In this document: positions 21,048 through 31,115 of the stretch, piece by piece
Layout of the letters: every line of letters starts with the position of its first letter
Numbering within the stretch: position 1 is the first letter of the stretch
NCBI RefSeq assembly: GCF_000150955.2
Contig: NC_011671.1
Span: forward strand, 868,001 to 932,000
Length of the DNA: 64,000 bases
DNA from: Phaeodactylum tricornutum CCAP 1055/1
Taxonomy: Eukaryota; Bacillariophyta; Bacillariophyceae; Surirellales; Neidiaceae
Direction: 5' to 3'
Notes under the pieces: model-generated
The model's input: only the letters and a program-made list of their open reading frames with translations
The model's database searches: none
Told to the model about the DNA's origin: nothing
Made by a program: the position numbers and the translations under genes

Positions 21048-23306
21048 ATGAAGACGGTCAAATCCCACTCCTCTTTCGTTTTCTGGCTGACAGCCACTGT
21101 CATGAGGGTGGCCTCGACTGAATTCACTTCCCCAGTCCAAATCATTACGGGGAATTCCTTCTTTCAAGCTTCGGTCGCGAGCGTTGAATTCTCTAACGGA
21201 ACATTATACCAGTTTCGAAACGAAACAATCAAGTCATGGTCAGCGAATACCCAAGAACAGGATATCGGAATCCGTCTGCCGATTCCGGACTCTGGTATTG
21301 ATCTAAGGGTTGCCTTGCATGCCTGGGCGGCAGAGGAACTCAGCATCTCCCAGCACCCACACACCACTCGCACAACCACTTATACCAACCTGTATACATC
21401 ATCGGTCCCATACACAGACGGTAATGTGAGTTTGGTATCCCTTACTTTGTTCACCGGCAATTGTGGCAACACTCATGATGCATCACCATCGGGGTTTTCG
21501 TACACTGACCCAAACCCAGGCCATCCGACGATTCGTGTGCCAATTGGTTTCAATGCTTTTGCTTGTGAGCGCGTTGAATACGAGCTGACTTCTACCAATA
21601 ATCTGGGAGGTGCTGTTCTGACGTTTTCCTCTGAAAACATTGTTTTGGCTGCATTCTTGCCCACCAGCCACAATCCAGTTGTTGCCTACAACCCGTGTCG
21701 CAGTGCTAACGACGATAGCATTTGCGTTATTCGTGGTGGATCTGTGCGCTGTATACAGGAAGATTTTCTGTCGGCGCCACTACCAGCAGGAGAACCTCGT
21801 GGCCACGTGCGTAGTAGAAAAGCAAAACGTTTGGTTAGAGGAAGGCGTTCAATATCTCCAAAGAAGGAAAATTCGGCTGCTCCACCGTCTCTCTCCCGAT
21901 TTCTACAAGCCCGACCAACCAACTTGAAACGCTCTGGCATTCGTTGGTCCGGAAAGCACTTGTTTTTGCAAGCAACTCACAACAAATTTGAATACGACAT
22001 TGATCGAGCAGCCATGTTCATGGGAAATTCTGACGGCGGAGCTGTCCGGGTCGATTCTGGTGTCAATGGCGACGCTATGCAAGCGTACTGGATGGAACAT
22101 AGGTCACGGCGAGAAGCCGCCTTCGACGTTACGCGCAGCGAAAATTCCACCAACGCAAATAGCACCAGTTGGACTATGCGCAATTTGAAAGTTTATGATC
22201 GAGACCAGCAGTGGCTATACCTTTCCAAAGATCTGGATAGTACAACTACAATAGAGGTCCCTCCCAGCTATCAAGCCTTTTCTTGTGAGATTGTGGATTT
22301 CACAGTCACCAGTGCAGCAAACGCTTCCGAGACTGCTAGTTGGGTATTTCACAATTTTGTATTTGGAGCCTTTCTTGCAGATGATTATGATGCATGCCAG
22401 ATCACATTGTATAACCCATGCTCCGTTGCTGGCCAAGTGTGTTATACAAAGGACGGAACAGTCCAGTGCCTCGATAATTCTTTGGGAGCGTATTCCGCTG
22501 GCGTACAAGAAAATATTGCCTGTACAGAATCATCAAGCAAGCCGGATGTGGGCAAATCATCACTCGAGTTTCAAGGAGATGCTGCTTATCTTCAAACACG
22601 AGCAGCGAGGATCGACCTGCATGGATTATTGAACGCTTACAGCTTCGCAGTGGAGGACAACGATTCCCTTTTACTCAATACTTCTGGAAATGTTGGAAAT
22701 CAGCTGGCCGCAAGCTGGCTGGAAAACGACAAACAGCGCAGTATCGTGTTTGCTTTTGAGAACGGCCAAGAGCTGGTTGCTGCTGAAAGCACTACCAATA
22801 TTGATTTTCGGTGGCGTCTCAATGAGGTCAAAATTGCCGATGAAGCTGGTCGTTTTCAGTCAAGAATTCTCAAAACTTCAGACTTTAAGGTTCCTCCCGG
22901 TTTCGACTTGTTTTACTGCGACTTTGTTGAGTTTCTGATCAGTGACGGTGCCGACAGGGAAGCTTACATCTACGCGGAAGAATTTTTCCTTGGAGCGTAC
23001 CTGGGACTGCGGTATGATGTGTGCACTTTGCGTGTCCATAACCCATGCGCCCCGGGGCAAACGTGCCGAGCGACTGACGGCCGAATAAAATGCTTGAACG
23101 ATGCAATGGTGGCGACTGGACGGTATGCTGGCAATCAAAAGAGAATCTGCCGACAAAACAACGAAAGTAAGGACACCACACGTCCTGATCCAAGTAATTA
23201 TCCCACCGAAATTCCGTCGTCTGCTTGCGTTTTGCGGGCCTCTTGGTCTTTTTTCTTCGCGTTTTTACTCACTGGGTACCTTATCATCGCCTGCCTTGCC
23301 GTGTGA
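21048..23306 (+). CDS. Secreted or surface protein with three diverged tandem modules
   Basis: 752-residue single exon from ATG 21048. It has an N-terminal signal peptide (hydrophobic to about residue 22) and a C-terminal hydrophobic end (SWSFFFAFLLTGYLIIACLA) with almost nothing after it, suggesting a GPI-anchor signal or single membrane span. In between lie three modules of about 200 residues. Each ends with the same core: VP-x-GF/Y-x-x-F-x-C-[ED], then [FA]FL/YL, then NPC...C...G-x-[VI]-x-C. The NPC cores are YNPCRS, YNPCSVAGQVC and HNPCAPGQTC. A very basic linker (RSRKAKRLVRGRR) separates modules 1 and 2 and could be a processing site. Many Asn-Xaa-Ser/Thr sites suggest glycosylation. I do not recognise the domain; a role at the cell surface or in adhesion is inferred only from this layout. 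Confidence 0.8.
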   Translation: MKTVKSHSSFVFWLTATVMRVASTEFTSPVQIITGNSFFQASVASVEFSNGTLYQFRNETIKSWSANTQEQDIGIRLPIPDSGIDLRVALHAWAAEELSISQHPHTTRTTTYTNLYTSSVPYTDGNVSLVSLTLFTGNCGNTHDASPSGFSYTDPNPGHPTIRVPIGFNAFACERVEYELTSTNNLGGAVLTFSSENIVLAAFLPTSHNPVVAYNPCRSANDDSICVIRGGSVRCIQEDFLSAPLPAGEPRGHVRSRKAKRLVRGRRSISPKKENSAAPPSLSRFLQARPTNLKRSGIRWSGKHLFLQATHNKFEYDIDRAAMFMGNSDGGAVRVDSGVNGDAMQAYWMEHRSRREAAFDVTRSENSTNANSTSWTMRNLKVYDRDQQWLYLSKDLDSTTTIEVPPSYQAFSCEIVDFTVTSAANASETASWVFHNFVFGAFLADDYDACQITLYNPCSVAGQVCYTKDGTVQCLDNSLGAYSAGVQENIACTESSSKPDVGKSSLEFQGDAAYLQTRAARIDLHGLLNAYSFAVEDNDSLLLNTSGNVGNQLAASWLENDKQRSIVFAFENGQELVAAESTTNIDFRWRLNEVKIADEAGRFQSRILKTSDFKVPPGFDLFYCDFVEFLISDGADREAYIYAEEFFLGAYLGLRYDVCTLRVHNPCAPGQTCRATDGRIKCLNDAMVATGRYAGNQKRICRQNNESKDTTRPDPSNYPTEIPSSACVLRASWSFFFAFLLTGYLIIACLAV

Positions 23307-23991
23307 TCTGAACGGCTTGGTCCGTTTTCTTATACAATGATCCTCCTAAAGGCCAAAGTTTCCAACGCTATAGTATTCGTGTATGCGAGATGACTGTTTT
23401 GAAGGGGTAGTACGTTTCATCTCCGCATGATATGAAGAAAAGAGAGGAGATGGCTGCTTGTTGTGAGCCCTAGACCATGACGGGAATATATCCAGTACAA
23501 AAAGAGGTCAATGTGATGCAGACAGCTAAATTGTTATGCATATTCCCAAATTGGTATAAAAAAAATTGAGCTTAATGAAAATGAAAACTACGTTACGATT
23601 AGCAAATTCCTACTTTCTAGAGCTACGACAGCTCACTGTCAAATGTGGCCTAGAACGTTGCGCCAAAGCAAATAGTTTTTCATCTAATCTTTTTCGTCCT
23701 GCAAACGTTGATAGGGTCTTGCATACCATCCGCCATCATCAGACACAGAGTTCGTCGGGTCGAAAGTCTCTACTTACAGTTGGACGTGGCTGGCTGTGAC
23801 ATGCGCGATATGAAGTTTTTTGGGGACGTTTACGTGTGAAACGGCCGAACTCATTCATTTACTGCAGAATATTACTCTTGTTTGATTCCTATCCTCCGCG
23901 GAAAAAGTATCGATGATATAGAGTGTATGAAAGTAGGCAAGTCTAAAAGGTTTTAACATAGCTATCGCAATGTGGTAGCTGTAGGTAAGGA
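23307..23991. other. Convergent intergenic region, nothing seen
   Basis: 685 bp between the surface-protein stop and the stop of the minus-strand SGNH gene. AT-rich, with A runs near 23560. A frame at 23566-23799 has no homology. Confidence 0.35.
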
Positions 23992-25338
23992 CTACCAAAG
24001 CTTTCCAAAAGTCAGAGCAATTTCTTCGGGAGCAGGCTCGGCTTCCAATCCAAATTCGAGGAATGAAGGGTTTAGTTCAGTTGCAATGAGGCTAATTCCA
24101 ACCAAGCGAAACGGGTGAGGTGATTCCTCCATGGGTTGCAGCTCTACGACATTTGCCCCAGGCGAAACATGACCCACGGCGGAAGTCCTCGTCAATTGAT
24201 GAGATTGTGAATCCTCGTGAAAAGGGTCAAGTCGAACCAACGCAGCCCCGTTTAGCGCTATTCTCGTTTTCGGATAAATTTTGTCAACCAAATCATCTCT
24301 GGAAGTCATGTAGGTCAAATAAAGCATTCGATCGTCTGCAAAAGGGTTCAAAATCGTGAATCGAAAGCCTTCCTGGCGAATTTCCAGGGCATGTTTATGA
24401 TGAGCTCCTTCGTGCCCAAACTCCGCTATGGATCCGTGCCGTAAATTGTTTATTTGAAGGTTACCATGTTGATACCATAGCTCACATCGGTCTCCAGAGC
24501 CCCAGGAGCCGACTTCGTTGCGTAACGGATTCGAACGAGGATCTTCTTCGAGATACGGGCGCAAAAGTTCAAAAACCTTTGCGTGTCCCAGTGCATTCAA
24601 ATTGTCCCCGTCCTCTTCAAAAATTTCCATGTAACGGAGCATAGTTTGCGGGTATTCAAATATATCAGCAGGCGGTAGGGGCATTGCACGAAACGTCGCC
24701 TGATAAAGAGCGGCGACCCCCGCGAGATTCTCATCAGTAGCAATCGACCATCTAGCAGGATCTGTGTCGGTAAGAATCGACTCATACAATTCTTTATCGC
24801 CTAATTTCAAACCACGTTGCCGTCTGTAGGTTGATAGATCGACGTATTTGCCCGTATCATTAAGGTATAGAACATCACTAGGATGCCAAATCTGAATCAA
24901 CACAATTTTTGCGTGCGGAAATCGAAGCCGTACACGTTTCAACAAAACTTCGGTTGTTGCGGTATTGGTGCCAGCTTCAATCGTTATAACGTCAAAAACG
25001 TCTTCTTTTACAATAGACTGAGTGCAAGCAGCAGTCATGGTCAGGTCCCGTGACCGTACGGCTGCATTCCTCGTTGTCTTGGAGAGTCGGTAGGGATAGC
25101 TCTGTGTATAGGAATCCAATCCCTCACCGTACGTCGAGCTTCCTCCGAAACTCAGCACACGAACGCTCTCAATGGATGTTTGACGATGTACGGCTACCAG
25201 TGGATGGCGGGCTTCAATCGTATTCTGCTGATGAAGCGGTTGCATCGACACGACCATACAAAGGATCAAGATCGACGCCGTCGCCGACAGAGCCAATCGC
25301 GTGCGCCGCTTGGGCTTGAGCGTCGCCCGTATTCTCAT
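23992..25338 (-). CDS. SGNH/GDSL-hydrolase-like type II membrane protein
   Basis: 448 residues from ATG 25338. The frame stays open upstream to 25632, but that part lacks an appealing N-terminus, whereas 25338 gives a short basic tail followed by a membrane span (about 15-32). That is the layout of a type II Golgi or secretory protein. The lumenal part begins with VRVLSFGGSSTYGEG, an SGNH block I with Ser67 as likely nucleophile. FDVITIEAGTNTATTEVLL and AKIVLIQIWHPSDV look like blocks III and the following strand, and NLNALGHAKVFELL carries the late His. SGNH proteins include esterases and glycan O-acetyltransfer or deacetylation enzymes; the substrate is unknown. The C-terminal 180 residues look like a beta-rich domain I cannot name. 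Confidence 0.7.
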   Translation of the reverse strand: MRIRATLKPKRRTRLALSATASILILCMVVSMQPLHQQNTIEARHPLVAVHRQTSIESVRVLSFGGSSTYGEGLDSYTQSYPYRLSKTTRNAAVRSRDLTMTAACTQSIVKEDVFDVITIEAGTNTATTEVLLKRVRLRFPHAKIVLIQIWHPSDVLYLNDTGKYVDLSTYRRQRGLKLGDKELYESILTDTDPARWSIATDENLAGVAALYQATFRAMPLPPADIFEYPQTMLRYMEIFEEDGDNLNALGHAKVFELLRPYLEEDPRSNPLRNEVGSWGSGDRCELWYQHGNLQINNLRHGSIAEFGHEGAHHKHALEIRQEGFRFTILNPFADDRMLYLTYMTSRDDLVDKIYPKTRIALNGAALVRLDPFHEDSQSHQLTRTSAVGHVSPGANVVELQPMEESPHPFRLVGISLIATELNPSFLEFGLEAEPAPEEIALTFGKLW

Positions 25339-26062
25339 GGTGCAATCCAGAAAGAGAGGACACACCACGGAACAATGTACGAAGCGGCGAACTCGTACGG
25401 TTCTCGGGAGAGTGTCTAACAGTAAAAAGGTCTGGCCCCAGAAGGTATGGTAGGCCGGGGTGGAATTCTTGACACGAGTCCTATTCCGCGGGTTTGAGGG
25501 TGAGAACGGGCCGTCTCGTTGGTAGCGCGCACCACGACCGTAAGAGTATGCAGGAATTGCGGGAACCTTTTTCGAAAAAATCGATTTTCGGCCAGAAAGC
25601 CCTCGAACGACGGGGCATGGTTGAGTACGCAACTGTTGAGTGTCGTGGGACTAAGTAAATGTTCCGGTGAACCGATTAGAGAGAACACGATATCTTATCT
25701 AAGATACCGTTGCATTTTGTTGGGCTCAAAAACTAGGATGAGCTGTAAAATGCAGGATTGCTCTATAAGCAAAGAAAAGGCATATTGTACTATATAAACG
25801 AATGACTTTAATATGTGGAAAGTAGGGAGAGACTTTATTGGGCGCAATCTTGGGATAAGCGACCGAAACATTCCACACGATCGAGAAAAACCGTAGATTT
25901 GACTTTGAAACTGTGAAAAAAACCGCTTTCACGTCACGATGTCGCAGCACCAACTATATTGGAATCGTTCAAGTCGGCTTAATTCGTTGCTCATCAAATG
26001 CATACAGTGTGGCCTACGCCTAAATTTTTCTGTGCTCAGCTTCCATTACTAGCCGATTTCAC
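25339..26062. other. Intergenic region, nothing seen
   Basis: 724 bp between the SGNH gene start and the stop of the ZNG1-like gene, both on the minus strand. It includes an upstream in-frame extension of the SGNH frame to 25632 with no start preference. The rest (25640-26060) has no supported feature. Confidence 0.35.
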
Positions 26063-27406
26063 TCATGGTAGCATACACGATAGAAACCCTTTTCGCAGAT
26101 CCTCTTTCTTCAGATTGCGGCCAATAAAAACAACCTTGCAGTCTCGTACTTCCTCACTATCCCATCGTAGCTCGCGACTCGCTGGATGCGTCTCCCAGAG
26201 ATCATGCACGGCTTGAACAATAAATCGTCGAGAGTCCAAACCGTGGTCGTCCGTGAATTCGACCGCTGCGTCCGCGTTGATGGCCGTGTAGTCCATATTG
26301 TAGCCCACGGACAAAATTCCCTTGATACGATAGAGTTCGGTAGTGGACGATACAATACTCTCATCCGATCTTGGCCGAGCTGCGTGCGTAGTTTCGACTC
26401 CGTCTAACCTGGCACGCAAAACTTTGTCTTGCTCGTCTTGATTGGGCCACAACAGCGAAGCCAACCACTGGTCCAGTTTGCGAAGATCGACACTCCCTTC
26501 CTCCACAATAGCCAGTGTGGATACAGATGCGGTATGCTTGTGAGCGAAACAAATAGAACACGTCGCTTCTTTGCCATGATCGTGCTGATGAGAGTGATCT
26601 GAGCAATGTTCAATTTCGTTTAACGCACGGTCGACGTCTTTGACTCGATCAACATCAAAGCAACTAGCATCCAACACCCATGTCAAGTCAGGGACTGCCG
26701 AAAATTGCGTTCGGCGAATCGGAGCGGTAGGATGGATCGTTCGGATCAAATTGAGGAGTCGCAAGGCCGATGCCTCATCCACTAAGTCAACCTTGTTCAA
26801 AAGAATACGATCCGCATACGCAATTTGCTGGGCAGCTTCCTTTGTCGCCCCAAGTTGGCGTTCGAGATGCGCTGCGTCAACGAGAGTCACAATACCGTCC
26901 AGGCGCAAACGAGACAAACCCTCGTCCAGCCAGAACAGACTCGCAATTGGACCTGGATTAGCCATGCCACTACATTCAATCAAAATATAATCGAGGTCGC
27001 GGCGTCTTTGTAACAGAAGTTCCAGCGTGCTAACGAGTGAGTCCTTGACCGTGCAACAGATGCAGCCATTTGGAAGCTCAATCAGATCTATGAGAGACCC
27101 ATTGTCCACTCCGTCACGGGCAATCATGGATTCTACGGCCAGGCCTTCCCCGAACTCGTTCTCAATCACGGCGATTCGCTTTCCGTGGTCTGGGGACTTC
27201 AGTATATACTGAATCAATGTAGTTTTCCCACTTCCAAGAAAACCGGAAAGAATAGTAACCGGACAGGGGGGTAAATCATCACTGGGCTCAAAAGCTGTTG
27301 CCTCCTCTCCACGTTGTGGAGATCCGACAGCTACCAGAGTTGGAGCCTCATCGTCATCGCTACCACAAGCGATAGTTTCTTGTAAACTTTCTAAAGCAGC
27401 GGCCAT
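26063..27406 (-). CDS. ZNG1: ZNG1/CobW-type zinc metallochaperone GTPase
   Basis: G3E-family GTPase of the CobW/CBWD group; the eukaryotic member ZNG1 passes zinc to methionine aminopeptidase. ATG 27406 gives 447 residues. The P-loop is GFLGSGKT (55-62), and the family zinc motif CICC is at 115-118 in LPNGCICCTVKDSL. The guanine-specificity motif NKVD and a CobW C-terminal domain (LRKLDQWLASLLW ... FIGRNLKKEDL) follow. A His-rich loop (HCSDHSHQHDHGKEATC) between the two domains is a likely metal-binding patch. The METAP1-docking CPELVPI-type N-terminus of human ZNG1 is not obvious, so partner identity is open. No targeting signal; probably cytosolic. Confidence 0.88.
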   Translation of the reverse strand: MAAALESLQETIACGSDDDEAPTLVAVGSPQRGEEATAFEPSDDLPPCPVTILSGFLGSGKTTLIQYILKSPDHGKRIAVIENEFGEGLAVESMIARDGVDNGSLIDLIELPNGCICCTVKDSLVSTLELLLQRRRDLDYILIECSGMANPGPIASLFWLDEGLSRLRLDGIVTLVDAAHLERQLGATKEAAQQIAYADRILLNKVDLVDEASALRLLNLIRTIHPTAPIRRTQFSAVPDLTWVLDASCFDVDRVKDVDRALNEIEHCSDHSHQHDHGKEATCSICFAHKHTASVSTLAIVEEGSVDLRKLDQWLASLLWPNQDEQDKVLRARLDGVETTHAARPRSDESIVSSTTELYRIKGILSVGYNMDYTAINADAAVEFTDDHGLDSRRFIVQAVHDLWETHPASRELRWDSEEVRDCKVVFIGRNLKKEDLRKGFLSCMLP

Positions 27407-27829
27407 TAATTCAAGCACGGTGACTGGGTTGACTGCTTCCTTTCGGGCTGCTTGCCGTTACGCCTTAAAATGTTCGCTTGCGCCGTAGAGGAAGATTCAT
27501 CACAGTCAATGTTCCTCGAAGTCTCCAGGTTCGTCACAGTCAGTATCGCCGACCCTGGGAACTCGATGGGCTTTTTTCATAGGATCGGACGCCTCTGGTT
27601 CGCGCTTGCTGTTTGGTTGCCACATAACAACAGTGAAAGGAAAAAGATGTCCGATGTGCTGTGATTCAAATACACTAGCTATGTAATTTATTGGAAGACA
27701 ACAACGATATAATACTATCGGACATTTAAGTATCCGTTGTATGTCACGCTTTGGACTGTAAATGTTTTTGCGGGTTATTTTTTGGTCGTGAAATCATTTC
27801 GTCGACCGAGAAATATTTTCTCGGACGAC
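27407..27829. other. Divergent intergenic region, nothing seen
   Basis: 423 bp between the ZNG1-like start and the earliest ATG of the ankyrin gene. Presumed promoters. No repeat or other gene seen. Confidence 0.35.
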
Positions 27830-28612
27830 ATGATCGTTATCACTGACTCATACTCGAAAGCCATCCATGCGTTGAAGAGCGTGACCCTGACCATGAAGAT
27901 TAAAAGCTCCATGTTGCGTTCCATTACACTTTTTTCTGTACATTGCAGTATTCTAGTCCGATCGTGCCGCGCCATGTCATCCGGAGCGAACGAGTATTTT
28001 CGTAAAGATGGCGTGCGTATCGCGCATGATCCGCATGCTCCCGGCATCGCCGAGCTTTACGGATTACCAGGCAACACCGATCCGGAAGGTTTCGACCCAT
28101 ACGCCGATACAGTCGGTCCTGGTATATACGGTGGAGCTGTAAAGCGTGGCATGAACGGAGAGGTTGAGATGGGTCGACAGTACCAAAATCACATTCACAA
28201 ACCGGGTCCGGTATATTCCGGAACCGGCTATTCCCTCATGTCGCGAGCGATCCATGCCGGACCCGAGAAGGTTAGACAAATTCTTCAGGATCATCCAGAT
28301 TTGAAGGATGAAGTAACTACAGGAGGTGCTCGACCCTTACACATTTGTGGAATGAGCCAAACAGGTCAGCTGTCCACAAAAGTTCTCGTTGACGCCGGAG
28401 CAAACCTACTGCTACAAGACACTTATGGCTACACGGCACTACATCGTATGGCTTCTAACAATCTAGCAATAGGTGGAGAAGTTTTGGTCAAGGCAGGCAT
28501 GGACCCGAACATGCACGTTGAAGGAGCCGATGCAACTCCGGTTGAGATCGCGCAGCGTTCCCGTGCTGTTCAATTTCTCATGTCCATGCAAAAGCTCGGA
28601 CATTTCGAATGA
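27830..28612 (+). CDS. Small ankyrin-repeat protein
   Basis: 260 residues from ATG 27830; in-frame ATGs at 27893, 27911 and 27974 are alternatives. The start at 27911 (MLRSITLFSVHCS) would give a mitochondrial-like N-terminus, and 27974 (MSSGANEYFRKDG) a soluble protein. The middle is Gly/Pro-rich (IAELYGLPGNTDPEGFDPYA, GPGIYGG). The C-terminal 130 residues hold two or three ankyrin repeats (GGARPLHICGMSQTGQLST, DTYGYTALHRMASNNLAIGG, ADATPVEIAQRS), which mediate protein binding. Partner and role are unknown. Confidence 0.75.
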   Translation: MIVITDSYSKAIHALKSVTLTMKIKSSMLRSITLFSVHCSILVRSCRAMSSGANEYFRKDGVRIAHDPHAPGIAELYGLPGNTDPEGFDPYADTVGPGIYGGAVKRGMNGEVEMGRQYQNHIHKPGPVYSGTGYSLMSRAIHAGPEKVRQILQDHPDLKDEVTTGGARPLHICGMSQTGQLSTKVLVDAGANLLLQDTYGYTALHRMASNNLAIGGEVLVKAGMDPNMHVEGADATPVEIAQRSRAVQFLMSMQKLGHFE

Positions 28613-28815
28613 CGAGGAAGCCTGGTTTCTACTTACAGGAAGTCTGTACAGTATAGTGCATGGAGTACATTGATATGCATCGTCCTTTAAAATCTTCTTT
28701 AGACAGACATTCATGTCCGCACATCGGTTGTTGATGTATGTAGTCCGCATACACTTGATAATGTGAAATCATCTTTTTTCGTTGCGTCAATAGTCATACA
28801 AACCGCAGTCTCAAT

Positions 28816-29496
28816 TCACTTTTTGACACCAGTCACGTTCACGGCGCGACCCAAGGCCAAACTGTCGTCGGTGTCACAAATCTGGTTTACAATCCAAGCA
28901 GCCAAGTCAGCACGATCCGTTTTGATGGTTAAGGCCTTTTCGTGATCTCCATGTTCTACAAGCTTTCCGGTTGCAGCGTTGTCCGTCAATGCGCTAGCGC
29001 GGACTATAGTGGTGCGGTTGCGAATGGAATAAAATGCGGCCTCTTGGTCGGTGTGGTCTTTGAGGATGTGGCGGAGATGGAAGCTGATGAGCTTTCCGAT
29101 ACCCATCCCAACAACGATTTGCGAACTTCCAGCACCAGAACTTGAAATTACCAGCGTACGAACCTTCTTGTAGGCTGGAAGCTTGAGGACCTGAACCAAC
29201 GCTTTGCCCGATGCCGTACGGATGTCCGTCCTTTTAATGCTATCTCCATTCCCGATGCTAAGAATTACGTCCGTGGCACTGGAATCAGCCAGAGCACGCT
29301 CCAAATTGTCTGCACTACGAGCGTCACCCTCAATGATGGAGGTACAGCGGTTTTGGTCGGCGATCGACAGCTTGGATTTATTCCGGCAGAAGGCATGGAT
29401 GAAAGGATTGGGACTGAGTGCTGCGAACTGACGAACGCATTCAAGACCAGTACGCCCAGTTGCTCCAATGACGAGGATGGATTGGGAATCGACCAT
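28816..29496 (-). CDS. Atypical SDR, NAD(P)-binding NmrA-like protein
   Basis: 226 residues from ATG 29496. The N-terminus SILVIGATGRTGLECV carries the GxxGxxG dinucleotide motif of atypical short-chain dehydrogenases. EGDARSADNLERAL and TLVISSSGAGSS follow the usual strand pattern. There is no YxxxK pair in the classical place, so it may be a redox sensor or a reductase of the NmrA/SDR_a5 type. Soluble, no targeting peptide. Its 3' end faces the ankyrin gene 203 bp away. Confidence 0.8.
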   Translation of the reverse strand: MVDSQSILVIGATGRTGLECVRQFAALSPNPFIHAFCRNKSKLSIADQNRCTSIIEGDARSADNLERALADSSATDVILSIGNGDSIKRTDIRTASGKALVQVLKLPAYKKVRTLVISSSGAGSSQIVVGMGIGKLISFHLRHILKDHTDQEAAFYSIRNRTTIVRASALTDNAATGKLVEHGDHEKALTIKTDRADLAAWIVNQICDTDDSLALGRAVNVTGVKK

Positions 29497-30070
29497 TTGT
29501 AGATTTCTTGCGTCGTTTTTCTTCGCACTTTGTGAGACGAGAATCTTTCTGAATTTTTTTTATTATCCAAATCACGACTTGGGTTTTCATTCGTGATTTT
29601 CTATCGAATACAAAGGGTTTTACATACAATTAGTGTTATTACAGTCGAAAACTGCACGGCTAACGTAAATCGAGTCATAGACGCTACGGTGGTCTGACAG
29701 ACACGTATAATTCTCTGACGGACTCTCACTGAGATCTCACACCGAAGACGCAATGCATTTCTTTAAGTCGCCTGGATTTTGGCTCATCTTGTGTACGCTC
29801 GCGACCATTTCCAATATCCAAAGGAGCTGAAGAAACATGATCACAATATTTTTTTGAAAACACCGGTTCGTATCAGATTGTCTTTCTTGGTCATCCAGTG
29901 CAGTTTTTTTGCAGCACAAGACCTGGTTCGGTTTGCCCCAGAGAAGGTCCTTCCAAATTCTAACCGTTCGCCAACTCCAATGCTGCTGGATTTCCTGTAT
30001 TCAAGTAAACTTTTATCGCCGGAGCATCTAGATCTCCAGTCTCCAGCTATTTGTCTCTTCGGTAAGTCAG
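29497..30070. other. Intergenic region, no supported gene
   Basis: 574 bp between the SDR start and the stop of the hydroxylase gene. A 25-codon frame from ATG 29753 (MHFFKSPGFWLILCTLATIS) looks like a signal peptide but stops at once. Without expression evidence I do not call it. Confidence 0.3.
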
Positions 30071-31115
30071 TCAGAGTCTAGTCTGATCGCCATCCTGATC
30101 GAGAGTTTGTTTCCGAATTTGCTGGACCGTCGGATTAGTTCCGAAAAGATCGTCGATCGCCGGGACGCTGAAACCCAGCCAGTACCGACTGTCGATGCAA
30201 TGATGCCGGATATGGTGGCTCTTCATATGTTTCCAAAAGCCTGGTCGAAAACGGACTTTGGTGTGGACTATGAAATGAGACCATTCGTAAAAGAGACCCG
30301 CGCCAGCGTAGCCCAAAGTCGCTGATAGCGCCAAAGGCTTTGGCAACAGGAAACTTAGAGTTAAATGGGCACACAACAACCAACCCAGTATCAGCGGGGC
30401 TGCAAGACACGTGAGTTGACTAATTGTAAGTTCAATCGACAGGCAGCAGACTTTCAGACTTACCAGGATCAATGGAGATATGGAAATAAGGCTTCTTGTG
30501 ATGAGCTTCGTGTACTTTTCTTCCGTACCAGTCAATTTTAGAATGCAATAACTTGTCGTGCATGACATGCTCTTGAAACCACCAGAAAACAATGGCCGCG
30601 ACAAAACAAAATCCGTCCAAAATTCCAATGGGAGTGCTCAAATTGACGCGCCAGGCTACTATTGAGAAAAGCGATGCCACAACACACGGGGGGCCTAGGT
30701 GTTGGGCATCAAAAAAGAAGACCCGTAGAGCGTCTTTCACCGTCTTCGGTATCTTTTCTTCTCGGACTGTTTCTCCTTTTGACGTATCAACATCCACCCT
30801 TGTCGCTAACTCCACGTTGGAAGTCGACAAATCGCGCAGTAGCGCTCGGTATTGTCGATCGGACGTGGAGAGAACGGGATGACGCTTATTTCTATCAGGC
30901 TTCCATACAATCTGAGCCGGATAATTTCCCATAGCTTTGTGTCCGGAGACAAAGGCAGAAGCTGGTCGAATCAGGAATGCGACGAACACCAATATAAACA
31001 ATCTTAGGAAAACTCGATTTCTGCTGGTCAAGCACGGAAGGTTTGAGATATGAGTGACCATATATCCTGTTGAGACGGAAAAGGTGAGTAGTTGTTGCCG
31101 AGCCGCGGTGTACAT
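30071..31115 (-). CDS. Plastid-targeted histidine-box membrane hydroxylase (2 exons)
   Basis: Exons 31115-30464 and 30399-30071 around a 64-bp intron 30463-30400 (GTAAGT...CAG) give 326 residues. ATG 31115 starts a signal region whose hydrophobic core ends RPASAFVSG (Phe55), a textbook diatom plastid motif. A later ATG at residue 19 would serve as well. The mature part has membrane spans and the histidine clusters of the fatty-acid/carotenoid/sterol hydroxylase superfamily: HVMHDKLLH (183-191), VHEAHHKKPYFH (202-212), then after the splice HFIVH (about 255) and HMKSHHIRHH (about 270). These bind a diiron centre. The substrate is likely a plastid lipid or carotenoid, but the family alone does not tell which. 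The spliced frame is open and runs to the stop at 30071. Confidence 0.82.

Noticed and set aside
29753-29830. 25-codon signal-peptide-like frame
   Set aside because: Stops immediately and no splice continuation is evident.
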